The position numbers were made by a program, and so were the translations under genes. A DNA stretch of 64,000 bases from Pseudomonas haemolytica (GTDB lineage: Bacteria > Pseudomonadota > Gammaproteobacteria > Pseudomonadales > Pseudomonadaceae), in contig NZ_VOIW01000007.1 of the NCBI RefSeq assembly GCF_009659625.1, forward strand, positions 124,001-188,000, read 5' to 3'. Below are positions 36,514 to 46,164 of this stretch, piece after piece. Within the stretch, counting starts at the first letter, position 1; the number at the start of each line of letters is the position of its first letter. The notes under the pieces were generated by a model. It was not told where the DNA came from. It did no database searches and saw only the letters and a list, made by a program, of their open reading frames with translations.

Positions 36514-36799
36514 CTGCGCAGTATACGCAAACGGCCCATGGCGCCATATCTCGACAGCGGCGGACTTGTCTGCTAGCGCCGCTTAAACTGTGCTGCAGCC
36601 CGCAGAAACGTGGCTTGGCGAGCGATTATGACGGTTAAAATAACTGCGCCCAGTACCGTGGATAACACCCTGATCGCGTGCAAACCTTGCCAACTGACGT
36701 TCGGCAGCGGCCACCGGTAGCGTTTCGGGTGCCGTTGGCGATGGTTTACGCTAGAATGCACGGCCTCAAAGCACACCCCTTCCCGAGGCTGTCCCGAAG

Positions 36800-39700
36800 A
36801 TGTTGATCCTGCGCGGCGCTCCTGCCCTTTCTGCCTTTCGCCACAGCAAACTCCTAGAGCAACTGAGCCAAAAGGTTCCAGCTGTTACAGGCCTGTACGC
36901 TGAATTTGCTCACTTCGCCGAAGTAACCGGCGTCTTGACCGCCGACGAACAGCAAGTGCTGGCACGCCTTCTGAAGTACGGCCCAAGCGTTCCTGTTCAA
37001 GAGCCGACCGGCCGCTTGTTCCTGGTTCTGCCGCGGTTCGGCACCATCTCGCCCTGGTCGAGCAAGGCCAGTGATATCGCCCGCAACTGTGGCCTGGACA
37101 AAATCCAGCGCCTGGAGCGCGGTATCGCTTTCTATGTTGCCGGCCAGTTCAGCGATGCCGAAGCCGAGTTGATCGCCAGCAGCCTGCACGACCGCATGAC
37201 CCAGATCATCGTCAGCCAGCTGGAACAGGCTGCCGGCCTGTTCAGCCACGCCGAACCCAAGCCGCTGACCGCGATTGACGTGCTCGGCGGTGGCCGCGCC
37301 GCCCTCGAGAAGGCCAACACCGAGCTGGGCCTGGCCCTGGCCGAAGACGAGATCGACTATCTGGTCAACGCCTTCAACGGTTTGAAGCGCAACCCCCACG
37401 ACATCGAACTGATGATGTTCGCCCAGGCCAACTCCGAGCATTGCCGTCACAAGATCTTCAACGCCAGTTGGGACATCGACGGCGAAAGCCAGGAAAAAAG
37501 CCTGTTCGGCATGATCAAGAACACCTACGTGATGCACAGCGAAGGCGTTCTGTCGGCTTATAAAGACAATGCCTCGGTGATCGTCGGCTCCGTCGCCGGC
37601 CGCTTCTTCCCGGACCCCGAAACCCGCCAGTACGGCGCGGTACAGGAGCCGGTGCACATCCTGATGAAGGTTGAAACCCACAACCACCCGACCGCGATTG
37701 CCCCGTTCCCGGGCGCAGCCACCGGTTCCGGCGGCGAAATCCGTGACGAAGGCGCTACCGGCCGTGGCGCCAAGCCAAAGGCGGGCCTGACCGGTTTCAC
37801 CGTGTCCAACCTGCAGATCCCGGGCTTCGAACAGCCTTGGGAAGTGCCGTACGGCAAGCCCGAGCGCATCGTCACCGCACTCGACATCATGATCGAAGGC
37901 CCACTGGGCGGCGCCGCGTTCAACAACGAGTTCGGGCGCCCGGCGCTGACCGGTTATTTCCGTACCTTCGAACAATCCATCACCACTCCCCGTGGCGATG
38001 AAGTGCGCGGCTACCACAAGCCGATCATGTTGGCCGGCGGCATGGGCAACATCCGCGAAGAACACGTCAAGAAAGGCGAGATCCTGGTCGGCTCCAAGCT
38101 GATCGTCCTCGGCGGCCCGGCGATGCTGATCGGCCTGGGTGGCGGCGCGGCTTCCTCCATGGCGACCGGCACCAGCTCGGCAGACCTGGATTTTGCTTCC
38201 GTACAGCGTGAAAACCCTGAGATGGAACGCCGCTGCCAGGAAGTCATCGACCGTTGCTGGCAGTTGGGTGACAAGAACCCGATCAGCTTCATCCACGACG
38301 TCGGCGCCGGTGGTTTGTCCAACGCCTTCCCGGAACTGGTCAACGATGGCGACCGTGGCGGCCGCTTCGAACTGCGCAACATTCCAAACGACGAGCCGGG
38401 CATGGCCCCGCACGAAATCTGGAGTAACGAATCCCAGGAGCGTTACGTACTGGCTGTTGGCCCTGAAGACTTCGCACGCTTCCAGGCCATCTGCGAACGT
38501 GAGCGTTGCCCGTTTGCCGTAGTCGGCGAAGCCACTGCCGAGCCGCAGCTGACTGTCACGGATAGCCACTTCGGCAACAGCCCGGTGGACATGCCACTGG
38601 AAGTGCTGCTGGGCAAAGCCCCGCGCATGCACCGTTCAGCCGTACGCGAAACCGAACTGGGCGATGATTTCGACCCAAGCGCGCTGGACCTGGCCGACAG
38701 CATCGAACGCGTACTGCACCACCCGGCCGTAGCGAGCAAAAGCTTCCTGATCACCATCGGCGACCGCACCATCACCGGCCTGGTGGCCCGTGACCAAATG
38801 GTTGGCCCATGGCAGGTTCCAGTCGCTGACGTTGCCGTCACCGCCACCAGCTTCGACGTCTACACCGGTGAAGCCATGGCCATGGGCGAGCGTACGCCGC
38901 TGGCCCTGCTGGACGCTCCGGCGTCAGGCCGCATGGCCATTGGTGAAACCCTCACCAACATCGCCGCATCGCGCATCGGCAAGCTGTCCGACATCAAGTT
39001 GTCGGCCAACTGGATGTCGGCTGCCGGCCACCCGGGTGAAGACGCGCGCCTGTACGACACCGTCAAGGCTGTCGGCATGGAGCTGTGCCCTGAGCTGGGG
39101 ATCACCATTCCGGTAGGCAAGGACTCGATGTCCATGGCCACCCGCTGGAACGAAGACGGCACTGACAAGAGCGTCACTTCGCCGCTGTCGCTGATCGTCA
39201 CCGGTTTTGCGCCGGTCACCGACATCCGTCAGACCCTGACCCCGCAACTGCGCATGGACAAGGGCACCACCGATCTGATCCTGATCGACCTGGGCCGTGG
39301 CCAGAACCGTATGGGCGCTTCGATCCTCGCGCAAACCCACGGCAAGCTCGGCAAGCACGCGCCAGACGTGGATGACGCCGAAGACCTGAAAGCCTTCTTC
39401 GCCGTGATCCAGGGCCTGAATGCCGACGGCCACCTGCTGGCTTACCACGACCGCTCCGACGGCGGCCTGCTGACCAGCGTTGTCGAGATGGCCTTCGCCG
39501 GTCACTGCGGCCTGAACATCGTGCTCGACAGCGTTGCCGAGGATGCTGCCGAGATCAACGGCATCCTCTTCAACGAAGAGTTGGGCGCCGTGATCCAGGT
39601 GCGCCAGGACGCTACGCCAGACGTGCTCGCACAATTCAGCGCCGCCGGCCTGGACGACTGCGTGGCCGTGATCGGCCAGCCGATCAACAACGGCGAGATC

Positions 39701-40696
39701 AACATCTCGTTCAACGGCGACACCGTGTTTGCCGGCCAGCGCCGCCTGCTGCAACGCCAGTGGGCCGAGACCAGCTACCAGATCCAACGCCTGCGTGACA
39801 ACGTCGACTGTGCCGAGCAGGAGTTCGACGTGATCCTGGAAGAAGACAACCCGGGCCTGAGCACCAAGCTCAGCTTCGACGTCAACCAGGACATCGCCGC
39901 GCCTTACATCAAGAAAGGCATCCGCCCACAGGTTGCCGTGCTGCGCGAGCAGGGCGTCAACGGCCAGGTGGAAATGGCAGCGGCTTTCGACCGTGCCGGC
40001 TTTAACGCGATCGACGTGCACATGAGCGACATCCTCGCCGGTCGCGTTGACCTCAATGAGTTCAAAGGTCTCGTAGCGTGCGGTGGTTTCTCCTACGGCG
40101 ACGTGCTGGGTGCCGGTGAAGGCTGGGCCAAGTCGGCCCTGTTCAACAGCCGTGCCCGCGACGCGTTCCAGGGCTTCTTCGAGCGCAACGACAGCTTCAC
40201 CCTGGGCGTGTGCAACGGTTGCCAGATGATGTCCAACCTCAGCGAACTGATTCCGGGCAGCGAGTTCTGGCCGCACTTTGTGCGCAACCGTTCCGAGCAG
40301 TTCGAAGCCCGTGTCGCCATGGTGCAGGTGCAGGAATCCAATTCGATCTTCCTGCAAGGCATGGCCGGTTCGCGCATGCCTATCGCCATCGCCCACGGTG
40401 AAGGCCACGCCGAGTTCGCCAGCGAAGAAGCACTGCTCGAAGCCGACTTGTCCGGCACCGTGGCACTGCGTTTCGTCGATAACCACGGCAAGGTCACCGA
40501 GAGCTACCCGGCCAACCCGAACGGCTCGCCACGCGGGATCACCGGCCTCACCAGCCGCGACGGTCGTGTGACCATCATGATGCCGCACCCGGAGCGCGTA
40601 TTCCGCGCCGTGCAAAACTCGTGGCGCCCGGAAGAGTGGAGCGAAGACGGCGCCTGGATGCGCATGTTCCGCAACGCTCGTGTGTGGGTGAACTAA
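36800..40696 (+). CDS. purL: Phosphoribosylformylglycinamidine synthase
   Basis: Fourth step of purine synthesis: converts FGAR to FGAM with glutamine and ATP. At 1298 residues it is the large gammaproteobacterial type that fuses PurS-like, PurL and PurQ parts. The start MLILRGAPALSAFRHSKLL is conserved. The synthetase core has NSEHCRHKIFNA and VETHNHPTAIAPFPGAATGSGGEIRDEGATGRG. The C-terminal glutamine amidotransferase has Cys1138 in LGVCNGCQMM and a later HGEGHAEF. A TAGAAT box lies about 50 bases upstream, but no good -35 is seen. A YqfO-like gene follows within four bases. Confidence 0.98.
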   Translation: MLILRGAPALSAFRHSKLLEQLSQKVPAVTGLYAEFAHFAEVTGVLTADEQQVLARLLKYGPSVPVQEPTGRLFLVLPRFGTISPWSSKASDIARNCGLDKIQRLERGIAFYVAGQFSDAEAELIASSLHDRMTQIIVSQLEQAAGLFSHAEPKPLTAIDVLGGGRAALEKANTELGLALAEDEIDYLVNAFNGLKRNPHDIELMMFAQANSEHCRHKIFNASWDIDGESQEKSLFGMIKNTYVMHSEGVLSAYKDNASVIVGSVAGRFFPDPETRQYGAVQEPVHILMKVETHNHPTAIAPFPGAATGSGGEIRDEGATGRGAKPKAGLTGFTVSNLQIPGFEQPWEVPYGKPERIVTALDIMIEGPLGGAAFNNEFGRPALTGYFRTFEQSITTPRGDEVRGYHKPIMLAGGMGNIREEHVKKGEILVGSKLIVLGGPAMLIGLGGGAASSMATGTSSADLDFASVQRENPEMERRCQEVIDRCWQLGDKNPISFIHDVGAGGLSNAFPELVNDGDRGGRFELRNIPNDEPGMAPHEIWSNESQERYVLAVGPEDFARFQAICERERCPFAVVGEATAEPQLTVTDSHFGNSPVDMPLEVLLGKAPRMHRSAVRETELGDDFDPSALDLADSIERVLHHPAVASKSFLITIGDRTITGLVARDQMVGPWQVPVADVAVTATSFDVYTGEAMAMGERTPLALLDAPASGRMAIGETLTNIAASRIGKLSDIKLSANWMSAAGHPGEDARLYDTVKAVGMELCPELGITIPVGKDSMSMATRWNEDGTDKSVTSPLSLIVTGFAPVTDIRQTLTPQLRMDKGTTDLILIDLGRGQNRMGASILAQTHGKLGKHAPDVDDAEDLKAFFAVIQGLNADGHLLAYHDRSDGGLLTSVVEMAFAGHCGLNIVLDSVAEDAAEINGILFNEELGAVIQVRQDATPDVLAQFSAAGLDDCVAVIGQPINNGEINISFNGDTVFAGQRRLLQRQWAETSYQIQRLRDNVDCAEQEFDVILEEDNPGLSTKLSFDVNQDIAAPYIKKGIRPQVAVLREQGVNGQVEMAAAFDRAGFNAIDVHMSDILAGRVDLNEFKGLVACGGFSYGDVLGAGEGWAKSALFNSRARDAFQGFFERNDSFTLGVCNGCQMMSNLSELIPGSEFWPHFVRNRSEQFEARVAMVQVQESNSIFLQGMAGSRMPIAIAHGEGHAEFASEEALLEADLSGTVALRFVDNHGKVTESYPANPNGSPRGITGLTSRDGRVTIMMPHPERVFRAVQNSWRPEEWSEDGAWMRMFRNARVWVN

Positions 40697-40700
40697 GGCC

Positions 40701-41012
40701 GTGTACAAGCTCGCCTTCTTTGTGCCCGACAGCCATGTGGAGACGGTGAAAACCGCCGTCTTCGCAGCCGGCGGCGGGCGCATCGGCGACTACGACAACT
40801 GCGCCTGGCAAGTGCTGGGCCAGGGCCAGTTCCGCGCGTTGGACGGCAGCCAGCCGTTTATCGGGCAGGTGGGCCAGGTTGAAGTGGTTGAAGAATGGAA
40901 GGTTGAGTTGGTGGTGGCGGATGAGTTGATGGTGGCTGTAGTGGCTGCGCTCAAACTGAGTCACCCGTACGAAACACCGGCGTATGAGGTGTGGCAGTTG
41001 GCGGATTTCTGA
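40701..41012 (+). CDS. YqfO/NIF3-insert-like small protein
   Basis: A 103-residue protein related to the CutA-like domain inserted in some NIF3-family proteins (YqfO). It has the signature ending SHPYETPAYEVWQL. The start is GTG, four bases after the purL stop, so it is translated as part of the purL unit. The fold is expected to form trimers similar to CutA or PII. Its role is not known. A terminator follows. Confidence 0.85.
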   Translation: MYKLAFFVPDSHVETVKTAVFAAGGGRIGDYDNCAWQVLGQGQFRALDGSQPFIGQVGQVEVVEEWKVELVVADELMVAVVAALKLSHPYETPAYEVWQLADF

Positions 41013-41033
41013 TTCGCATACTGCATTAACAAG

Positions 41034-41070
41034 AAACCCGCTGAGCCAGTTTGGCCAGCGGGTTTTTTGT
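41034..41070 (+). terminator. Terminator after the YqfO-like gene
   Basis: A stem of AACCCGCTG with CAGCGGGTT and an inner GCCA/TGGC pairing is followed by TTTTTTGT. Confidence 0.75.
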
Positions 41071-41086
41071 TGGCTGCAAGGGCCTC

Positions 41087-41166
41087 ATCGGGAGCAAGCC
41101 CCCTCCCACAGTTGACCGAGTTCCAACGTTGGAATGCAGCCAATGGGAGAGGCTTGCCCCCGATGG
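41087..41166. repeat. Degenerate REP pair with an inner palindrome
   Basis: The left arm ATCGGGAGCAAGCCCCCTCC and a diverged right arm (GGGAGAGGCTTGCCCCCGAT) enclose the perfect palindrome TTCCAACGTTGGAA at 41121-41134. Confidence 0.75.
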
Positions 41167-41270
41167 CGCCCGCCCAGGCGCCTCGGTTTTTTCCGACAAC
41201 CGCCAGCGGTTGCCGCTCGGAAGCAGCCCCATTAGCTTGGTCGGATCATTGTTAAGCTGAGTCAAACTTC

Positions 41271-41792
41271 ATGGACGATACCGAACACCTCAATCGCGAA
41301 AGTGACTTTCAAGAAACGCTTAAAGAGGCCAGGCAAGACGAAACCGCCATCTGGAATAAAGTCCAACAAGTCAGTTCCAACAGCCATGTTGCGCTGTGCT
41401 TCCTGAACGGCACTGCACAAACATTTGAACTCGCTGCTGCCAGTTGGGACATCGGCGCAGTGCAAGAGGAATACGTCATACACCCGTGGAGCTATCTGAC
41501 GTTCGTGTTGCGGGCAGAAATACCCTACTTTGCCCGAGGGCGAGCGTCGACCGAGGCAAAGCACAGTTTTACCTATACAAGTGGCAACCAATCCTTTGAA
41601 TTTTCCACCTCGCTCAAAGTGAGGAAAAAATACCAAGCCTTCTCTTTTTCACCGGATACCGTGGCTCAAAGAGAACACACCATCGTCTCCACCGGTGCGG
41701 CCCCGTTGCTTTGTTTCTCAGCGATTACCCACGCGTCGGCCAGTCAGCCCTACCACTACGCAGTGGCTATCAGCATCGGTGGGCAGTACTGA
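41271..41792 (+). CDS. Protein of unknown function, predicted beta-rich
   Basis: A 173-residue protein that I do not recognise. The first 35 residues are charged and helical. The rest alternates hydrophobic and polar residues in many short strands rich in Ser, Thr, Tyr and Phe (FVLRAEIPYF, KHSFTYTSGNQSFEFSTSL, KYQAFSFS, YHYAVAISIGGQY), as in beta-sandwich proteins. There is no signal peptide or membrane segment. It stands alone between two REP pairs, between the purL unit and the nag operon. This is a site where strain-specific genes can sit. Coding is supported by a full-length open frame with a clean ATG, but the ribosome-binding site is poor. Confidence 0.65.
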   Translation: MDDTEHLNRESDFQETLKEARQDETAIWNKVQQVSSNSHVALCFLNGTAQTFELAAASWDIGAVQEEYVIHPWSYLTFVLRAEIPYFARGRASTEAKHSFTYTSGNQSFEFSTSLKVRKKYQAFSFSPDTVAQREHTIVSTGAAPLLCFSAITHASASQPYHYAVAISIGGQY

Positions 41793-41794
41793 GT

Positions 41795-41870
41795 GAGAGC
41801 AAGCCCGCTCCCCCATTTTGATCTGTGAATACATTCAAAATGTGGGAGCGGGCTTGCTCGCGAAGAGGCC
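41795..41870. repeat. REP pair, GCGGGCTTGCTCGCG family
   Basis: GAGCAAGCCCGCTCCCCCATTTT and the inverted AAAATGTGGGAGCGGGCTTG are 17 bases apart. The left arm is shorter and has a one-base change. Confidence 0.8.
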
Positions 41871-41888
41871 TTTTCAAACGATGAAGCT

Positions 41889-43595
41889 TTAAGCTCCCGC
41901 CCCGATCTGCTGAGCGCCGACCAACCGCTCCAGCGCCTCACCTAACCCGGACGCCTTGTCACCAATCAATAGGTGCCAAACACCGCTATCCAGTTGGCTC
42001 ACACCTTGGCAGCCGAGCGCAGTGAGCTGAGCTTCAGACAACACCGAATCATCCCCCAGCTCCACCCGCAACCGGGTGATCGCTACCGCTTCCAGATGGC
42101 GCACATTCCCGCGGCCACCCAGGGCACTCAGCCATTTCTCGGCCTCTTGAACATTCACTGCCGCGGGCTTATCCACAGGTGCAACCGCTACAGGCGCTAC
42201 GGCAACAAACCCTGGCATCGCCAAGCGAATCTCATCGGCAATGCTGTCCGCCATCGGCCCAACCACCACCTGCAAACTGCCGCCGTTGCCCGGGCGCACG
42301 ATGGCCATGGCGCCCAGCGCTTTGAGTTCAGCATCCACTGCCTTGTTGCGATCAAGCATATCCAAGCGCAGGCGCGTGGTGCACGCACCGACACTCAGCA
42401 GATTCTGCGCACCACCCAAGGCCTGGATATAAGCCGTGGCGCGCTGGTTATCGCTCATCGCTTCAGCCTGTACCACTTGGATATCTTCACGGCCCGGCGT
42501 CTTCAGGTTGAAGCGGCGGATGCAGTAGGTGAAGACCGAGTAGTAGATCAGCGCGTAAGCCAAGCCAACCGGGAACACCAGCCAGCCGTTGGTGGACTTG
42601 CCCCAACCCAGCACCATGTCGATAAACCCGCCGGAGAAGGTAAACCCGAGGTGGATATCCAGCATATTGGTGACAGCCATCGACAGGCCCGTCAGCACCG
42701 CATGGATGAGGTACAGGAATGGCGCCAGGAACATGAACGCAAATTCAATCGGCTCGGTCACCCCGGTCAAGAACGACGTCAGCGCCATCGACAGGAAAAT
42801 CCCGCCCATCACCTTACGTCGTTCCGGCAGTGCGTTGCGGTACATCGCCAGGCATGCAGCGGGCAGGCCGAACAGCATCACCGGGAACATGCCGGTCATG
42901 AACTGGCCGCCTTTGGGGTCGCCGGCGAAATAGCGGGTCAGGTCGCCCGTCACCACTGCGCCGGTTACCGGGTCGGTGAAGCTGCCGAATACAAACCACG
43001 CCATGTTGTTGAGGATATGGTGCAGGCCAGTGACGATCAGCAGGCGGTTGAATACACCGAATACGAATGCGCCCAGGCTGCCGCTTTCCATCAGCAGCAC
43101 GCCGAAGCTGTTGATGCCGTGCTGGATCGGTGGCCAGATCAGGCCGAAGATTACGCCTAAACCTACTGCGCTGAAGCCGGTGACAATCGGCACAAAGCGT
43201 CGCCCACCAAAGAACGCCAGGTACTCCGGCAGCTTGATGTCCTTGAAGCGGTTATACAGCCCGCCCGCCATCAAACCGCTGACGATGCCCGCGAGCATGC
43301 CCATGTTGATGGAGGTATCCATCACCTTGAGGGTGGATACCATTACCAGGTAGCCAATCGCCCCGGCCAGGCCAGCCGTGCCGTTGTTGTCGCGGGCAAA
43401 GCCCACGGCGATGCCAATGGCGAAGATCAGCGCCAGGTTGGCGAAGATCGCTTGCCCGGCATCGTGCATCACCGCGATGTTGAGCAAATCGGTGTCACCC
43501 AGGCGCAGCAGCAGGCCGGCGATTGGCAGGATCGCAATCGGCAGCATCAGTGCGCGGCCCAGGCGTTGCAGGCCTTCGATAAAGTGTTGGTACAT
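41889..43595 (-). CDS. nagE: N-acetylglucosamine-specific PTS enzyme EIICB with an extra EIIB-like domain
   Basis: A 568-residue permease that imports GlcNAc as GlcNAc-6-phosphate. The EIIC part (residues 1 to about 370) has the family features GLHHILNNMAW and GVTEPIEFAFMF. A first EIIB domain carries the phospho-accepting Cys405 in SVGACTTRLRL. A second C-terminal EIIB-like domain has Ala505 at the matching place (EAVAITRLRV) and so cannot be phosphorylated normally. E. coli NagE ends with EIIA instead; here EIIA is in NagF. The ATG at 43595 follows AGGGAGA. It is the last gene of the nag operon. Confidence 0.94.
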   Translation of the reverse strand: MYQHFIEGLQRLGRALMLPIAILPIAGLLLRLGDTDLLNIAVMHDAGQAIFANLALIFAIGIAVGFARDNNGTAGLAGAIGYLVMVSTLKVMDTSINMGMLAGIVSGLMAGGLYNRFKDIKLPEYLAFFGGRRFVPIVTGFSAVGLGVIFGLIWPPIQHGINSFGVLLMESGSLGAFVFGVFNRLLIVTGLHHILNNMAWFVFGSFTDPVTGAVVTGDLTRYFAGDPKGGQFMTGMFPVMLFGLPAACLAMYRNALPERRKVMGGIFLSMALTSFLTGVTEPIEFAFMFLAPFLYLIHAVLTGLSMAVTNMLDIHLGFTFSGGFIDMVLGWGKSTNGWLVFPVGLAYALIYYSVFTYCIRRFNLKTPGREDIQVVQAEAMSDNQRATAYIQALGGAQNLLSVGACTTRLRLDMLDRNKAVDAELKALGAMAIVRPGNGGSLQVVVGPMADSIADEIRLAMPGFVAVAPVAVAPVDKPAAVNVQEAEKWLSALGGRGNVRHLEAVAITRLRVELGDDSVLSEAQLTALGCQGVSQLDSGVWHLLIGDKASGLGEALERLVGAQQIGAGA

Positions 43596-43621
43596 GGCGT
43601 GTCTCCCTATTCTTGTTGTTT

Positions 43622-46150
43622 TCAGCTCAGCGGCCAGTGGTGTTGACAGGCTTGGCGAACCGCCTTGGCGCTGCTCAGGTCGAGCAGTTCCAGGCTCAGT
43701 TGCCGGCATTGCGCCGCGTCCAGGTGGCGAACGCGGTCCTTGATTTCTCCGATCTGCGGCGGGCTCACCGACAGCTCGCTGACGCCCAGGCCGACCAGCA
43801 CCGGCGTGGCCAGTGGGTCGGACGCCAGGGCGCCACAGACACCGACCCAACGGCCATGCTTGGCCGCTCCGATGCAGGTCTGGGCGATCAGCCGCAGCAG
43901 CGCCGGGTGCAGGGCGTCGACTCGGGCGGCCAGGCCGGCGTGGTCGCGGTCCATGGCCAGGGTGTACTGGGACAGGTCATTGGTGCCGATGGACAAAAAG
44001 TCCGCGTGCCTGGCCAACTGCTCAGCCATCAGCGCGGCGGCGGGCACTTCGATCATCACGCCCAGTTCGGGGCGCTGCGTTAGCTCAAGTTCCACGCACA
44101 GTTCATCCAGGCGCTGGCGAATCTGCAGCAGTTCATCCACTTCGCTGACCATCGGCAGCAGGATGCGGCACCGCGCCAGCGGCGAGACTTGCAGCAGGGC
44201 GCGCAGCTGCTGGTCGAGCAGTTCCGGGCGTACCTGGGCCATGCGAATACCGCGCAGGCCCAGCACCGGGTTGGCCTCGACGGGCAGCGGTAGGTAGTCG
44301 AGCTGCTTGTCGCCACCCACGTCGATGGTACGGATGATCACTGACTTGTCGCCCATGGCGTCCAGCACGGCTTGATAGGCCTGGCGTTGCTCTTGCTCAT
44401 CCGGCGCGGTGCGGCGGTCGACGAAGAGGAATTCGGTGCGCAGCAGGCCGACGCCATCGGCGCCGTTGTCAAACGCCACCTGGGCTTCGGCGCTGGAGGC
44501 GACATTGGCGGCGACTTCGATACTCACGCCATCGGTGGTGTGCGCCGGCTGCTGGGCTTGGGCTTGTTGCTGCTGGCGCCGTAGTTTTTGCGTTTCGCGA
44601 ATCTGGTGAACTTCGGCGTGGCGCGCGTCGCTGGGGGCCAGTTCAAGGCGACCATTGGCGGCGTCGAGCACCACCCGTTGGCCTTGGGGCACGTCGAGTA
44701 CTTCACTGCCCAGTGCGACGAGACAAGGCAAGCCTTTGCCCCGGGCCAAAATAGCCACATGGGAGGTCGCGCCGCCTTCGGCCATGCAAATACCTGCCGC
44801 CCGTTGCGCACTCAGTTGCAGCAAGTCCGAGGGCGTCAGTTCGTGGGCACTGACAATCGCACCGGCCGGCAATTCGAAATGCCAGGCTTCACCCAGCAAC
44901 GCACGCAGCACCCGTTGTTGCAGGTCACGCAGGTCATTGGCGCGCTCGGCAAACAGCGGTTTGCCCAACGCCAGCAGCACGGCACATTGGGCCTGGATCG
45001 CATCACGCCAGGCGTGGGTGGCGGCGCTGCCCTGTTCGATGGCCGCGGTGGCCGCGTCGAGTAATGCCGGGTCCTCCAGCAGGGCGAGGTGGGCGGCGAA
45101 GATCTCTTCTTCCTCGACGTTCTTGCGTCGGCGGGCGTGGTCCAGGGTGTTGCGGATTTCGCCGCGCACTTGCTCAAGGGCCGCATCCAGGCGTTGCAGT
45201 TGTTCGTCGACGTTATGGGTGCCGGTGTCTTCCGGCAGCTCGATACCCGCCAGGCGGAACAGCGGCCCGCACACCAGGCCCGGTGCCGCGCATACGCCTT
45301 GCAGCACATTGGCTTCGGTATTCGCCCAGCGAGGCGTGGTGGCAACGACCGGCGCGTGATGTTCCTCGTGGACTGCCACGGACAGCGCGGCGACCAGTGC
45401 CTGCAACGCGGCTTCGCAATCCTTGCCACGACAGCTCACCCGCACCTCGTCGCCCTCGCCAATCCCCAGCCCCATCAGGCCGATCAGGCTGTCGCAGGCC
45501 GCCGACTTATCACCGAAATGCAGCTGCGATTGGCTGCTGAAACCCTGTGCGGTCTTGCGGATCAGTGCAGCAGGGCGCGCATGCAGGCCGCCACGGTGGG
45601 TGATACGCACGCAGGCAGCTACTTCAGCGGCCGAGTTATCCACAGCGGTTTGAACCGATGCGGATGTGCGCACGGCAATCCGCATCAGCGCTTCACCGAC
45701 CTTTACCGTCTTGCTCGCAATCGGTTGCAGCTCGAAGCGTTCACTGTTGGTCAGGATGATCAGGCTGACCAGGCTTTTGCACTGGCGCGCAATGCGGTCC
45801 AGATCAAACTGCACCAACGGCTGGCCTTCGCTCACCCGTGCGCCTTCCTTCACCAGCAAGGCAAAGCCTTCGCCATTGAGCTCCACGGTGTCGATGCCCA
45901 CATGCATCAACACTTCGGCACCGTTGTCGGCGCGAATGGTCAACGCATGCCCGGTGCGGGCAACGTGGATGATCACGCCGTCACAGGGCGCCTGCAGGCA
46001 ATCATTCAGCGGGTCGATGGCCAGGCCATCGCCCATGGCGCCGCTGGCGAACACTTCGTCGGGAACGTTGCCCAGGGCCAGCACCGGCCCACTGAGGGGA
46101 GCGCTGAGGGTCAGTACATTATTGTTGTTGGACATGGGCACGGTACTCAT
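43622..46150 (-). CDS. nagF: PTS multiphosphoryl transfer protein EIIA-HPr-EI (GlcNAc locus)
   Basis: An 842-residue polyprotein that moves phosphate from PEP to NagE. The EIIA-Glc-like domain has His83 in VLMHVGIDTVE. HPr has His190 in GGLHARPAAL. Enzyme I has His464 in GGATSHVAIL and the later GTNDLSQYTLAMDRDH and GVCGALASDP. It has the same domain order as the polyprotein of the trehalose locus, indicating an old duplication. The start may be 46150 or the in-frame ATG at 46135. It lies between nagB and nagE. Confidence 0.94.
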   Translation of the reverse strand: MSTVPMSNNNNVLTLSAPLSGPVLALGNVPDEVFASGAMGDGLAIDPLNDCLQAPCDGVIIHVARTGHALTIRADNGAEVLMHVGIDTVELNGEGFALLVKEGARVSEGQPLVQFDLDRIARQCKSLVSLIILTNSERFELQPIASKTVKVGEALMRIAVRTSASVQTAVDNSAAEVAACVRITHRGGLHARPAALIRKTAQGFSSQSQLHFGDKSAACDSLIGLMGLGIGEGDEVRVSCRGKDCEAALQALVAALSVAVHEEHHAPVVATTPRWANTEANVLQGVCAAPGLVCGPLFRLAGIELPEDTGTHNVDEQLQRLDAALEQVRGEIRNTLDHARRRKNVEEEEIFAAHLALLEDPALLDAATAAIEQGSAATHAWRDAIQAQCAVLLALGKPLFAERANDLRDLQQRVLRALLGEAWHFELPAGAIVSAHELTPSDLLQLSAQRAAGICMAEGGATSHVAILARGKGLPCLVALGSEVLDVPQGQRVVLDAANGRLELAPSDARHAEVHQIRETQKLRRQQQQAQAQQPAHTTDGVSIEVAANVASSAEAQVAFDNGADGVGLLRTEFLFVDRRTAPDEQEQRQAYQAVLDAMGDKSVIIRTIDVGGDKQLDYLPLPVEANPVLGLRGIRMAQVRPELLDQQLRALLQVSPLARCRILLPMVSEVDELLQIRQRLDELCVELELTQRPELGVMIEVPAAALMAEQLARHADFLSIGTNDLSQYTLAMDRDHAGLAARVDALHPALLRLIAQTCIGAAKHGRWVGVCGALASDPLATPVLVGLGVSELSVSPPQIGEIKDRVRHLDAAQCRQLSLELLDLSSAKAVRQACQHHWPLS

Positions 46151-46164
46151 CAGGAAAACGCCAC

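Noticed and set aside
36750..36757. TAGAAT box as purL promoter
   Set aside because: The -10 match is good but no acceptable -35 lies 16-18 bases upstream, so it is only mentioned in the purL entry.
36573..36776. 67-codon minus-strand frame between mltF and purL
   Set aside because: It has one hydrophobic stretch but no ribosome-binding site and lies in the control region of two divergent genes. Nothing supports coding.
36854..38632. 592-codon frame antisense to purL
   Set aside because: Shadow frame caused by codon bias; purL is certain on the other strand.
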